A DNA stretch of 64,000 bases from Actinomycetota bacterium (GCA_019347575.1 JAHWKY010000017.1:1-64000), one strand, 5' to 3'. Shown: positions 32,790 through 41,897, counted from the stretch's first letter. Program-made: numbers and translations. Notes: generated by a model not told the origin, from the sequence alone.

Positions 32790-33400
32790 GCGTTCGCGTC
32801 AACCTCCTCCCACGCGAGGTCGAGGAACGCAACGTCGCCCGGCGCCAGCGCGGCCTCCTGGCTGTCGTGGGGCTCGTCGTGGTCGTGTTGCTCGGGCTCC
32901 TCTACTGGATGCAGATAGGGCGCGTGAACGACAAGCGGGACGAGCTGGCGCAGGCGGAGCAGTCCCGTGACCAGCTCCAGGCCGAGGTCCAGGCCCTCCA
33001 AGCGTTCGCGGACCTCGAGACCGAACTCGCCGCGAAGAACGAACTCATCGCATCCGCGATGGCGCTGGAGATCTCGGTCGCGGGGTTGCTCCAGGATGCA
33101 GCGGCCGTCACGCCCTCGGACATGGCGTTCCTCACGCTCTCCGCGACGCTCCAACCGGCCGAGGAGGAGGGGACGAGCTTCGGTCAGGTCACGGCCTCCG
33201 CCGAGACGCTGCTCGGCCACGCCCCTGGCGTCGAGCGCGTGCTGCTGTCCTTCGACAAGGTCGCTGCCTTCCGGGAGGTCTTCTTCTCCTCCTCGAGTCT
33301 CGATGAGGTCGACATCACGACGTTCACGTTCGACTTCTTCCTCGGACCCGAAGCGCTCACTGGGCGGTACCTGGCGGGACTCCCGGAGGAACTGCGATGA
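32786..33400 (+). CDS. pilN: Pilus assembly protein PilN
   Basis: Bitopic membrane protein of 204 residues. The cytoplasmic tail RVNLLPREVEERN (residues 4-16) is the conserved PilM-binding motif. One membrane helix spans about 28-48, followed by a coiled-coil region and a small alpha/beta domain on the outer face. It forms a platform heterodimer with PilO in characterised systems. ATGA overlaps on both sides couple it to pilM and pilO. Confidence 0.92.
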   Translation: MSVRVNLLPREVEERNVARRQRGLLAVVGLVVVVLLGLLYWMQIGRVNDKRDELAQAEQSRDQLQAEVQALQAFADLETELAAKNELIASAMALEISVAGLLQDAAAVTPSDMAFLTLSATLQPAEEEGTSFGQVTASAETLLGHAPGVERVLLSFDKVAAFREVFFSSSSLDEVDITTFTFDFFLGPEALTGRYLAGLPEELR

Positions 33401-34050
33401 ACCGTCAGGCCGTCCTCGTCGCCGTGCTCGTGACCGCCCTCGTCGTTGTCGCGTACTACCTGTTCCTGCTCAAGCCGAAGATGGATGAGGTCGGCGAGGT
33501 GGAGGAGGAGATCGCCACGGTCCAGCAGCAAGAAGCGCAGCTGCGCTCCCGTCTGGCCAGTCTCGAAGAGGTCCGCGCACGCGCTCCGGAGATCGAGGCC
33601 GCCATCGCCGCGACCACAGCCGTGCTACCGACCGAACCCAACCTGCCCGCTGCGCTCCGACAGTTGCAGCTCGCCGCTGACGAGGCAGGCGCCCGGCTCA
33701 TCACGGTCGCTCCGGCCCGTCCGGCTCAGGTTGAAGGAGCCGACTTCGGTGTGATCAACGTCAGCGTGAGCGTCGAGGGTGGCTACTTCCAGATCGTGGA
33801 CTTCTTCCGGAGGGTCGAGGACCCCTCGATCTCGCCCCGCGCGATCCGGTGGCAAACGGTGGCGTTGGCCGTGGCTGAGTACCCGACGCTGACGTTGAGT
33901 GCCACTGGTCAGATGTTCGTCGTTGGACCTCCCACGACTGCCGATGACGCCGCCACCGAACCTGCCCCCGGGGCTTCCCCCGGCGTGGTGGAAGAGGGGC
34001 AAGCGGAGCTGGAGGGTGACATCGACGCTGAGGTGGAGGACGCCGCATGA
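33397..34050 (+). CDS. pilO: Pilus assembly protein PilO
   Basis: A 217-residue bitopic protein, the partner of PilN. The membrane helix lies at residues 5-25, followed by a coiled coil (EVEEEIATVQQQEAQLRSRL) and a ferredoxin-like domain with VEGGYFQIVDFFRRVED, typical of PilO. The acidic Ala/Glu/Pro-rich tail after residue 180 (about 37 residues) is longer than in Gram-negative PilO. It overlaps pilN and the following gene by 4 bp. Confidence 0.92.
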   Translation: MNRQAVLVAVLVTALVVVAYYLFLLKPKMDEVGEVEEEIATVQQQEAQLRSRLASLEEVRARAPEIEAAIAATTAVLPTEPNLPAALRQLQLAADEAGARLITVAPARPAQVEGADFGVINVSVSVEGGYFQIVDFFRRVEDPSISPRAIRWQTVALAVAEYPTLTLSATGQMFVVGPPTTADDAATEPAPGASPGVVEEGQAELEGDIDAEVEDAA

Positions 34051-34712
34051 GCCGCTTCCACGTCGCCTCGTACCCACTGCGGAGGGCCGCGGTCACCGCC
34101 TCGGTGCTCGCTCTCCTCGCCGCTGCGGCCCTGTTCCTCGCACGGCCACTGGTGGGAGGGCCTGACCGCGCCCCGACCTCCTCGCACGCTTCGCCCGTCC
34201 TGACGGATGTCGCCGAGGATCGGCTTCAGACCTCCACGTTGGTGGCCCAGGAGGAAGCGCTCCCGATCGAGACGTACGAGATCTTCCTCGTCCGCGACCC
34301 CTTCAGCCCCGTGCGTCCCGCCGAGCCGACGACAGGTGGCACCACCGGCGGCGAGACCACGACGACTACTGGGGCCGACACGACCACGACCGGCGACGAC
34401 ACCACGACCGGGGACGACACCACGACCACCGGCGATGACACGACTGGTGACGACACGACGACGGGTGATGGCTGCACGCAGAACGGCGAGGTCGTCTGCG
34501 ACGGTCGGGTCGTGAGCCTGGTGGACGTGTTCGTCGACGACAGCGGTCGGGCGGTCGCACGGGTACAGGTGGACAACGAACTGTTCGACGTCACCGACGG
34601 TGCCGTCTTCGCCACTAACTTCGAGGTCCTCGGCATCGACCCGCCCTGTGTGACCTTGCTCTTCGGCGACGACGCCTTCACGCTCTGCGAGGGCGATCGC
34701 GTCCTCAAGTAG
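34047..34712 (+). CDS. PilP/GspC-like pilus protein with Thr-rich linker
   Basis: A 221-residue protein in the position of pilP. A membrane helix (14-32) is followed by a segment ending in the RDPFSP motif (83-88), characteristic of PilP/GspC-like proteins. Residues 95-141 are a low-complexity linker of TTTTGDD-type repeats. The C-terminal domain (GEVVCDGRVVSLVDVFVDD to FTLCEGDRVLK) looks like a small beta domain, with four cysteines. PilP normally docks to the PilQ secretin, which is not encoded here. In a monoderm the linker may instead carry the end domain into or through the wall. Assignment rests on position and motif. Confidence 0.7.
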   Translation: MSRFHVASYPLRRAAVTASVLALLAAAALFLARPLVGGPDRAPTSSHASPVLTDVAEDRLQTSTLVAQEEALPIETYEIFLVRDPFSPVRPAEPTTGGTTGGETTTTTGADTTTTGDDTTTGDDTTTTGDDTTGDDTTTGDGCTQNGEVVCDGRVVSLVDVFVDDSGRAVARVQVDNELFDVTDGAVFATNFEVLGIDPPCVTLLFGDDAFTLCEGDRVLK

Positions 34713-34773
34713 CAGTTCGGGCGGGGTAGGCAGCGCCGTGCAATCCTCTGTCGGCGACCCGCTGGTCAACTTC

Positions 34774-34793
34774 GGGGTTAAGTCGTGAACCCC
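34774..34793 (+). promoter_or_regulatory. Short hairpin between the pilP-like gene and the minor pilins
   Basis: GGGGTT and AACCCC form a 6-bp stem around an 8-nt loop, 61 bp after the pilP-like stop and 63 bp before the next start. It could be a weak terminator or processing site. The rest of the 34713-34856 gap is AT-richer than its surroundings (GATAACGGTTAAG near 34801) but no clear promoter was found. Confidence 0.35.
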
Positions 34794-34856
34794 ACGGTCC
34801 GATAACGGTTAAGAGCGCGCTGGCGCATGCCTGCACGCGCGTTACAGGAGGCAAGG

Positions 34857-36470
34857 GTGCTGAGCCGCTTTCGAGTCGCTCGCTTGTGGCGGGAGCGTGA
34901 CGCCGAGGATGGTCTCTCCCTCATCGAGATGATGATGGCGATCCTCATCCTGTCGGTGGCCATCATGGCCCTGGCGTCCGCGGCTCTCGCGAGCCTCCAG
35001 TCCCTGCGGGTCTCACGGGATCGTCAGAACGCAACCCAGCTGGCGTCCTCGGTCATCGAGGATGCGCGGTCGCTCTCGTGGTCGACGATCGCGCTAGACG
35101 CAGCCTCCTACACGGGACCGGCGGACTTCGAGGGCGAGCCTGTCCTGACGAGCGCCAGTGGAGGGGTGCCACCGGTGGTCGTGGAGGGACCCCTGACCGC
35201 GACGACGTACGTGACCTGGGTCCTGGCACCGGACGGCAGTAACCCCATGAGCGAGAAGCGCGTCACGACCATCGTCACGTGGGATGACCCCGCGGCGGGA
35301 GCGCGAACGGTACGCGAAGCCACTCTCGTGGCTGAGGCACGTCGAGGCCTCCCCTTGCCGGCGTTCGCGCTGGATCCGGCGACGCTGTCCGAGACCGGCG
35401 CCGAGGGCGAGGTTGTCTGCTTCGACCACTTCCTGACCAACATCGGCGAGAAGGACAGCTACAGCTGGCAGCTCTACGTCACCAACCTCACGGGTGACCT
35501 GGTTGCGGGTTCGTTCACCACCCGGTCGGTCGATGAGCCGGGCACCGGCGTCGTGAGCCGGCAAGGCTTCAGCGTTCCGGGCGGACTCCCCGGTGCGAGC
35601 TGGTTCGGCTGGGCGCGGATCGGAGACCCGCTCGAGCCGATGACCGATGTCACCGCGGACCTTCGCCCCGATAGCCCCGCCCCTGTGGCGCGTCGAGAGT
35701 CGGTGCCACTGACGCTGTGCTACACGCCGCAGGACTCCCTCGGCAACCTGATCGCCCTCGATCCCGAGCCCACCTTCACGGTCAGGGTCCACTCGGCGTT
35801 CGACGAGAACGTCCTGCACGACGTCGAGAACTCCATCGTCGCGGCCGGGACCGCCAGCGGCACCTCGCTGTTCCTCCACCATCCGGAGAAGAACGGCGAA
35901 CCGAACCGGAACCTCTCGCCCCGCCTCTACACGATGAGCACAGCCGGACCGCAGTACACCAACGTCTTGTTGACCTACGACCGCTGTGGCAGCGGTCCCG
36001 CGGCCGACCAGGACTGCAACCCGGGCCTGCGTCTGCGACCCGGCAACACGGCCGACGTCGCGATGTGGGATCACCAGTTCACGGCGGCGTCGCAGGTCTC
36101 CGACACCGCGAACCTCACCCTCTACGTCACCACCGAGGCCGCGGTGACCGGAAGTCCAGGGCCGGCGACGCTCGTCTTCGACGTGCTGCTCGAGCGCCTC
36201 GACGCCTCGCGGAACTTCATCGACACGGTGGCCAGCGGCTCCCTCAGCGTGCCGTTCGACGGCACTTCCCCGGATTGGACCCGCGCGACCGTCTCGCTCC
36301 CGGTGACCGCCGGCAGCGTCACCTTCGCGCCGAACGACTTCCTGCGTCTCAGGCTGGCCTGTGCGAGCTCGAGCACGACCAACTGCCACGTGCATTACGA
36401 CGTCGACGATCCGTCGGACGCTGCCGACCGGCTGATGTCGAACCTGAACATCTCGGTGAGCACGTCGTGA
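34857..36470 (+). CDS. Minor prepilin with large C-terminal domain (PilV-like)
   Basis: A 537-residue prepilin-like protein. GTG 34857 was preferred over the in-frame ATG 34827 because CAGGAGG lies 5 bp before it. The leader ends at Gly19 and cleavage would leave LSLIEMMMAILILSVAIMAL with Glu5 conserved. After the pilin helix there is a very large, beta-rich, cysteine-containing extracellular region of about 480 residues with no recognised catalytic motif. Its size suggests a tip or adhesive role, as proposed for other large minor pilins. It is coupled to the next prepilin gene. Confidence 0.85.
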   Translation: MLSRFRVARLWRERDAEDGLSLIEMMMAILILSVAIMALASAALASLQSLRVSRDRQNATQLASSVIEDARSLSWSTIALDAASYTGPADFEGEPVLTSASGGVPPVVVEGPLTATTYVTWVLAPDGSNPMSEKRVTTIVTWDDPAAGARTVREATLVAEARRGLPLPAFALDPATLSETGAEGEVVCFDHFLTNIGEKDSYSWQLYVTNLTGDLVAGSFTTRSVDEPGTGVVSRQGFSVPGGLPGASWFGWARIGDPLEPMTDVTADLRPDSPAPVARRESVPLTLCYTPQDSLGNLIALDPEPTFTVRVHSAFDENVLHDVENSIVAAGTASGTSLFLHHPEKNGEPNRNLSPRLYTMSTAGPQYTNVLLTYDRCGSGPAADQDCNPGLRLRPGNTADVAMWDHQFTAASQVSDTANLTLYVTTEAAVTGSPGPATLVFDVLLERLDASRNFIDTVASGSLSVPFDGTSPDWTRATVSLPVTAGSVTFAPNDFLRLRLACASSSTTNCHVHYDVDDPSDAADRLMSNLNISVSTS

Positions 36471-37042
36471 GCGCGGTCCCGGCCCGATACCACGATCAAC
36501 GCGGGTTCACGCTCGTGGAACTGCTGGTGGTCATGGTGATCCTGGGCGTCGTAGCCGCCGCGACCACGTCCGTGATCATCGCGACACAGCGCTCGAACCA
36601 GTTCGGCGACGAACTACGCACGGTGATGGACGATGGCCGGATCTCGCTCGATCGCGTCCGTAAGGAGCTGCGTGCCGGTCGTCGGGTACTCGAGGGTTCG
36701 ACGCCGTGGATGCTGCGGTGGTGGACCGATCAGAACCAGGACGGGTTGCGTCAGACCTCCGAGACCATCAACTACTGCGTCGCGCCGCTCGGTTCGACGA
36801 GCTGCGTCACCAGCGCCGCGACCGGCGAGTTCCAGTTGATCCGGTGGACGGACGCCCAGACCGCCTCCGAGGCCCGCGTGATCGCCCGGACGCTGACCAC
36901 GACCGAGGTGTTCGGCGGTCTCGAGGCGCCTGTGACCGCCACGCGCGTGGTGACCGTGACGTTCGTCCTCGATGTACAGGACGCTTCTGGCCCGGAGGAT
37001 CTCACGATGGACGCGACGATAAGGCTGCGCAATGTGGCGTAA
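36467..37042 (+). CDS. Minor prepilin (PilW-like)
   Basis: A 191-residue prepilin starting at GTG 36467 in a GTGA overlap. The leader ends at Gly13 and the mature start is FTLVELLVVMVILGVVAAAT, with Glu5. The head domain carries WTDQNQDGLRQTSETINYCV and two cysteines, similar to the PilW/PilJ type of minor pilin. It overlaps the following gene by 11 bp. It is probably part of the minor-pilin complex that primes fibre assembly. Confidence 0.87.
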   Translation: MSAVPARYHDQRGFTLVELLVVMVILGVVAAATTSVIIATQRSNQFGDELRTVMDDGRISLDRVRKELRAGRRVLEGSTPWMLRWWTDQNQDGLRQTSETINYCVAPLGSTSCVTSAATGEFQLIRWTDAQTASEARVIARTLTTTEVFGGLEAPVTATRVVTVTFVLDVQDASGPEDLTMDATIRLRNVA

Positions 37043-38537
37043 CTACCACGAGAACGAGGACGGCGTCGCCCTCTTCATGGCACTCCTGGGCGTGATCGTG
37101 CTCTCCGGGCTGGCGATCCTGTTCACCTCCCGCGCCATCACTGAGTCCCGCCAGACGGGCAGCGAGCGCGATTTCGAGAACGCGATCCACGTCGCCGAGG
37201 CTGGCGTCGACCACGTGATCGTCGACCTGAACGACGACGATGAGCTGGTCACGTCCTTCGGCGGATCACCGCACCACTACGACGCCGACGGCGACGGCGA
37301 CGCCGACAGCGCTGACCTGACCGCGACACAGGACCAGGAAACGCAGTGGGCTGTCGACGTCGCCCGGACCTCGTGCACGCTCGTGTCAACCCAGTCGGAC
37401 GGTGAGGCCTGCGGCATTCGGCCGCAGCTGGATGACGGTACGGCCCTCCCGTGGGTCTTCGGGGTCGGCTTCGTCCCCGACCGGGCTAACCCGGTCAAGA
37501 CGCGGGTGATCAAGATCGAGTGGGACAAGGGCTTCTTCTCGCCCCAACAGGCGATCCTCACCAACGGCAACCTCAACTTCGGCGGCGACATCTGCGGGGT
37601 GTCGGCAGACGTGCACTCCAACGGCACCGTGACGCTCTCGGGTGGTGCAGACACCACGTCGTGCGCCGATCCGGACGGCAACGTGACGGGATCGGATGGC
37701 TACGTACCCGCCGGTGGCTCCGCCACGGGGCCGGACTCAGGCCACACCCCCGATACGGTCTTCACGCTGCCGCCCATCAGCGCACGCAGCGTCCGTGACG
37801 ACGAGGTCACGACGCACCAGGACGAGTGGTACGAGCTCTGCTACGACGCATCAGGGGTGGGGACGGTCCGCCGTCCCTACACCGAGGACGGGGCGGGTAC
37901 CCGCACGATCGTCGCGCCGTGTCAGGGCGACATCCTGTGGACGGAAGGTCAGAGCGCGCACTTCCGGGGTTGGCGGCTCGAAGCCGACAGCGGTAACCCG
38001 CCGCGTGGGGCTCCGGAACACTGGCGAGCGGGTGGCGGCGCGTTCACGCTTGAGGACGGCGTCTACTACGTCCACGAACTCAACGCGTCGGTCGAGGGGA
38101 ACATCTCGGGGACCCCGCAGCTCACCGTTCTGGCCGACGGGAAGGGCGACATCAACCCGGGCGAGCGCCCAGACACGGGCAGCGGCTGCACCTTGAACGG
38201 ACGCGACGACGGGAACATCTTCGTGACCGGTCTGGGGGGTGGGGACCTCAACCCGCTGCTCAAGGACCTGATGTACCTGGCGGACCGCGATATCGTCATC
38301 GCGGGTAACTCGTCCTCGGAGATCAACGGCGTCCTCGCGGCTCACGAGCAGATCGATGCCGGCGGTACCGCCGCGTACACCGGCGCGCTACTGGCCGAGG
38401 ACGCCTGCAACACCTCGAGCTTCGGCTCACCGGTCGACGTCAACTCGGTGGGGGGCAACTTCCAGCTGACGCACAATGGCGACCTGCTGCTGCCGCTCGA
38501 TTCGGTCGTCCGGATCACCGCCTGGAACGAGATCTGA
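37032..38537 (+). CDS. Minor pilin-like protein (PilX-like, no Glu5)
   Basis: A 501-residue protein with a short leader ending at Gly11, then VALFMALLGVIVLSGLAILF. Position 5 of the mature form is Met, not Glu, as in PilX/GspK-type tip subunits. The remaining 450 residues are Gly/Asp/Asn-rich and beta-repeat-like (NGNLNFGGDICGVSADVHSN, ISGTPQLTVLADGKGDI), which suggests a right-handed beta-helix. There is a charged acidic segment DADGDGDADSADL. It is the last pilus gene; aroC follows after 79 bp. Confidence 0.82.
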   Translation: MWRNYHENEDGVALFMALLGVIVLSGLAILFTSRAITESRQTGSERDFENAIHVAEAGVDHVIVDLNDDDELVTSFGGSPHHYDADGDGDADSADLTATQDQETQWAVDVARTSCTLVSTQSDGEACGIRPQLDDGTALPWVFGVGFVPDRANPVKTRVIKIEWDKGFFSPQQAILTNGNLNFGGDICGVSADVHSNGTVTLSGGADTTSCADPDGNVTGSDGYVPAGGSATGPDSGHTPDTVFTLPPISARSVRDDEVTTHQDEWYELCYDASGVGTVRRPYTEDGAGTRTIVAPCQGDILWTEGQSAHFRGWRLEADSGNPPRGAPEHWRAGGGAFTLEDGVYYVHELNASVEGNISGTPQLTVLADGKGDINPGERPDTGSGCTLNGRDDGNIFVTGLGGGDLNPLLKDLMYLADRDIVIAGNSSSEINGVLAAHEQIDAGGTAAYTGALLAEDACNTSSFGSPVDVNSVGGNFQLTHNGDLLLPLDSVVRITAWNEI

Positions 38538-38616
38538 GCCTCCGTAGACCGTAGGTGGTAGGCGGTGCGCGTGGCCGCGTCGGTAGGCTCGTCGGCCGAC
38601 CGCGGCGAGGACATGT

Positions 38617-39804
38617 GTGGGCCGACTCCGGTACCTGACGGCGGGTGAATCGCACGGTCCGGCGCTGACGGCTGTCTGCGAGGGTCTACCCGCCGGGCTG
38701 GCGGTCTCCACCGACGAGCTCGCTCGTCAGCTCGCGCGGCGCCGGATGGGCTACGGGCGCAGCCCGCGGATGGACTTCGAGGTCGACCGGCTCGAGGTGC
38801 TGGGCGGTGTGCGACACGGTCGGACGCTGGGTTCGCCGGTCAGCATCGTCATCCACAACACCGAGTGGCCCAAGTGGGAGCAGGCGATGGCGCCGGAGGC
38901 TCCCGACGATCCCGACGCGGTGCTCGCGACCGGTCGCGGCGCCCCGCTGACCCGCCCGCGCCCCGGCCACGCCGACCTCGCAGCCTCGCTCAAGTACGGC
39001 TACGACGACGTCCGCGATGCGCTGGAGCGCGCGAGTGCGAGGGAGACCGCGGCCCGGGTCGTCGTCGGGACGCTCGCGCGAACGTTGCTGGCCGAGGTCG
39101 GGATCGCGATCGTCAGCCACGTCATCTCGATCGGCGACGCGACGGTCACCGACGAGCACCGCGTCCCGGGACCGGATGAGCTGGACGCCGTCGACGAGAG
39201 TCCGGTCCGCACCCTCGACCGCGGGGGCGAGGAGCGCATGATCGCCGCGATCGACGCGGCGGTCGCGGACCGCGACACCCTGGGCGGGGTCATCGAGGTC
39301 ATCGCCTACGGCGCCCCACCGGGTCTCGGCAGCCACGTCCACTGGGACCGTAAGCTCGACACGCGCCTCGCCGCCGCCTGCATGAGCGTGCAGGCGATGA
39401 AGGGCGTCGAGATCGGCGACGGGTTCCGCACCGCCGCGCGCCCCGGCTCGCGAGCGCACGACGAGATCGAGTACCGCGACGGCGGGTTCACGCGCACGAC
39501 CAACCGCGCTGGGGGAACGGAGGCCGGCATCACCACCGGCGAGGCGATCGTCGTACGGGTGGCGATGAAGCCGCTGTCGTCGCTCCCACGCCCGCTGAAG
39601 ACGGTCGACATCTCCACCAAGGAACCGGCCGAGGCCATCACCCAACGCTCCGACGCCTGCGCCGTCCCGCGCGCAGGGGTCGTGCTCGAGGCCGTCGTCG
39701 CGTACGAGCTGGCGGATGCGCTGCTGGAGAAGACCGGCGGCGACACCGTCGCCGAGGTCACGCGCAACCTCGCGTCGTTCCTCGAGGAAGTCGCGGCCCG
39801 GTGA
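38617..39804 (+). CDS. aroC: Chorismate synthase
   Basis: FMN-dependent last step of the shikimate pathway, 395 residues. The N-terminal GESHGPALTAVCEGLPAG, the GRSPRMDFEVDRLEVLGGV region and RASARETAARV (as ERASARETAARV) are signature motifs; PLSSLPRPLKTVDI and ERSD-like QRSDACAVPRAGVV lie near the C-terminus. GTG 38617 was chosen over nearby alternatives because it gives the normal MGRLRYLTAGESHG start. A TAGGCT hexamer at 38584-38589 may be the -10 box of a new aro operon. Confidence 0.96.
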   Translation: MGRLRYLTAGESHGPALTAVCEGLPAGLAVSTDELARQLARRRMGYGRSPRMDFEVDRLEVLGGVRHGRTLGSPVSIVIHNTEWPKWEQAMAPEAPDDPDAVLATGRGAPLTRPRPGHADLAASLKYGYDDVRDALERASARETAARVVVGTLARTLLAEVGIAIVSHVISIGDATVTDEHRVPGPDELDAVDESPVRTLDRGGEERMIAAIDAAVADRDTLGGVIEVIAYGAPPGLGSHVHWDRKLDTRLAAACMSVQAMKGVEIGDGFRTAARPGSRAHDEIEYRDGGFTRTTNRAGGTEAGITTGEAIVVRVAMKPLSSLPRPLKTVDISTKEPAEAITQRSDACAVPRAGVVLEAVVAYELADALLEKTGGDTVAEVTRNLASFLEEVAAR

Positions 39805-40340
39805 CACGGAACATCGCGTTGACGGGGATGATGGGCAGCGGGAAGACGACAGTGGCCGACCTCGTGGCGTCTCGGATCGGACGCGAGGTGATCGACACCG
39901 ATGCGGAGGTCGAGGCAGCGGCGGGGCGCAGCATCAGCGAGATCTTCGCGACGGAGGGCGAGTCGAGGTTCCGCGAGCTCGAGCGTGACCTGGTCGCCGA
40001 GGCGTGCATCCGAACCGACGTGGTGATCGCGCTCGGCGGGGGCGCCGTGCTCGATGACCGCAACGTCGAGATGCTGCGCAAGAGCGCCTGGATCGTGCTG
40101 CTCGACGCCCCGGTCGAGGTGCTCGCCGAGCGCGTCGCCAACGCGACAGGTCGGCCGCTGCTGCATGCCGGCGCGGCGCTCGCGGACATCTGGGAGGAGC
40201 GCGAGGCGCGTTACCGCTCGACCGCTGATGCGACGGTCGATGCCACCGCCCCGCCCCCCGAGGTCGCGATGGCGGTGCTCGACGCGGCCGTCGCCGCCGG
40301 CGACGTGCTGTCGGACGCCGAGCGCGCGGCACTACCCTGA
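39801..40340 (+). CDS. aroK: Shikimate kinase
   Basis: ATP-dependent phosphorylation of shikimate, 179 residues. The Walker A loop is GMMGSGKTT near the N-terminus. The shikimate-binding DTDAEVEAAAGRSISEIFA and EGESRFRELE segments follow, then IALGGGAVL. It is coupled to aroC by a GTGA overlap. Coding stops 37 bp before the aroB start. Confidence 0.95.
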   Translation: MTRNIALTGMMGSGKTTVADLVASRIGREVIDTDAEVEAAAGRSISEIFATEGESRFRELERDLVAEACIRTDVVIALGGGAVLDDRNVEMLRKSAWIVLLDAPVEVLAERVANATGRPLLHAGAALADIWEEREARYRSTADATVDATAPPPEVAMAVLDAAVAAGDVLSDAERAALP

Positions 40341-40377
40341 GGGCCGCCCCGTCCGTTCCCGAGCAGGCGTCGCGTCC

Positions 40378-41463
40378 GTGAGCATCGTCCGGGTCGAGCT
40401 CGGGGAGCGCTCCTACCAGGTCCTGGTGGGACGCGACCTGCTGGCGGGACTGGACGAGCTCGCGATCCTGCCGGCTTCGGCACGCCGGGCGGCGATCGTC
40501 ACCCAGGAGCCGAGCGCGGAGCACCACCTCGAACCGGTGCTCGGGAGCCTGGTCAGAGCGGGTCTGGAGGTCCGCACGCACCAGGTTCCGGACGGCGAGG
40601 GGGCCAAGACCCCCGACATCTGCGTTGGCCTGTGGCTGGCGCTGGCCGAGTGGCCCCTCGGCCGTGACGACGTCATCGTCGCGCTGGGGGGCGGCGTCGT
40701 CGGGGATCTCGCCGGGTTCATCGCCGCGACGTGGCACCGTGGCATCGCCCTCGTGCACCTCCCCACGACGCTGCTCGCCCAGGTCGACGCCGCCATCGGA
40801 GGCAAGGCCGCGATCAACCTCGCGCTGGGCAAGAACCTCGTGGGCGCCTTCCACCAGCCGATCGCGGTCGTCGCGGACGTCTCGACCCTCCAGACCCTCG
40901 CGCCCCGCACCCTCATCGAGGGCTTGGGTGAGGTCGTCAAGTACGGGCTCATCCGGGACCCCTCCATCCTCGACACGTGCGAGCAGCAGGCCGACGCGGT
41001 CACCGCCGGCGAACCTCACGTGCTCCAGGACCTCGTCGAGCGTTCCGCGGCCGTCAAGGCCGCCGTCGTCGCCGCGGATGAGCGCGAGTCGGGCGAGCGT
41101 GCCCACCTCAACCTCGGCCACACGTACGGGCACGCCCTCGAGGCGGTGACCGAGTACCACGGGCTGCTGCACGGTGAGGCCGTGTCCATCGGGACGGTGT
41201 TGGCTCTCCGGCTCGGTGTCCGGCTCGGCATCACGCCGCCCGAGATCGCGCAGCGGGGGGAGGCTCTGCTCGAGCGGCTCGGGCTACCGGTCCGCGCCCC
41301 GGCCCTCGACCGTGCCGACATCTGGGCGGCGATGCTCCGTGACAAGAAGGCGGACGAGGACGTGCGCTTCGTGCTGCTCGCGGACGTCGCGCAGCCGGTG
41401 CTCGTGACACCCCCGGTCGACGCGGTCGACGCCGTCCTGGACGAGGTGGAGATGACGCTGTGA
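40378..41463 (+). CDS. aroB: 3-Dehydroquinate synthase
   Basis: NAD- and metal-dependent second step of the shikimate pathway, 361 residues. GGGVVGDLAGFIAATWHRG is the nucleotide loop, LPTTLLAQVDAAIGGKAAIN the substrate segment, and the metal ligands fall in GLGEVVKYGLI, LNLGHTYGHALE and GLLHGEAVSIG. GTG 40378 is the only sensible start, since the frame is otherwise closed shortly upstream. The stop overlaps aroQ by 4 bp. Confidence 0.95.
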   Translation: MSIVRVELGERSYQVLVGRDLLAGLDELAILPASARRAAIVTQEPSAEHHLEPVLGSLVRAGLEVRTHQVPDGEGAKTPDICVGLWLALAEWPLGRDDVIVALGGGVVGDLAGFIAATWHRGIALVHLPTTLLAQVDAAIGGKAAINLALGKNLVGAFHQPIAVVADVSTLQTLAPRTLIEGLGEVVKYGLIRDPSILDTCEQQADAVTAGEPHVLQDLVERSAAVKAAVVAADERESGERAHLNLGHTYGHALEAVTEYHGLLHGEAVSIGTVLALRLGVRLGITPPEIAQRGEALLERLGLPVRAPALDRADIWAAMLRDKKADEDVRFVLLADVAQPVLVTPPVDAVDAVLDEVEMTL

Positions 41464-41897
41464 AGATCCTGCTCCTGCACGGCCCCAACCTCAGCCAGCT
41501 CGGCAGCCGCGATCCCGAGCAGTACGGCAGGCTGACGTTGGACGAGCTGGTGGCGACCGCGACCGACGAGGCTGCGAGCGTCGACGCCGAGCTCGAGCAC
41601 GCCGCGTTCGAGTCCGAGGGCGACCTCGTCACCCGGGTCCACGCTGCGCGGTCCGACGGCAGCGAGGCCGTGATCATCAACCCGGGTGCGCTGACCCACT
41701 ACAGCTATGCGCTGCGCGACGCGATCGACGTGCTCGACGTGCCGTGCATCGAGGTGCACCTGTCGAACGTCCACGCGCGCGAGGACTTCCGCCGCCGGTC
41801 CGTCGTCGCGGCGGCGTGCGCCGGATCGGTCGCGGGGTTCGGGGCGCTGGGCTACCGGTTGGCCGTGAGAGCGGCGGCTGACCTGGCACGCGCATGA
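41460..41897 (+). CDS. aroQ: Type II 3-dehydroquinate dehydratase
   Basis: A 145-residue dodecameric-type dehydratase. The N-terminal HGPNLSQLGSRDPEQYG contains the catalytic Tyr and Arg; INPGALTHYSYALRDA and EVHLSNVHAREDFRRRSV hold the remaining active-site residues. With aroC, aroK and aroB it supplies four consecutive shikimate steps or partners in one operon, aroE lying on the other side of the pilus genes. It is coupled to the next gene by an ATGA overlap. Confidence 0.95.
   Translation: MKILLLHGPNLSQLGSRDPEQYGRLTLDELVATATDEAASVDAELEHAAFESEGDLVTRVHAARSDGSEAVIINPGALTHYSYALRDAIDVLDVPCIEVHLSNVHAREDFRRRSVVAAACAGSVAGFGALGYRLAVRAAADLARA

Noticed and set aside
37032-37100. PilX-like gene as a frameshifted part of the preceding prepilin
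   Set aside because: The 11-bp overlap, its own leader-like start, hydrophobic helix and 501-residue length support a separate gene.
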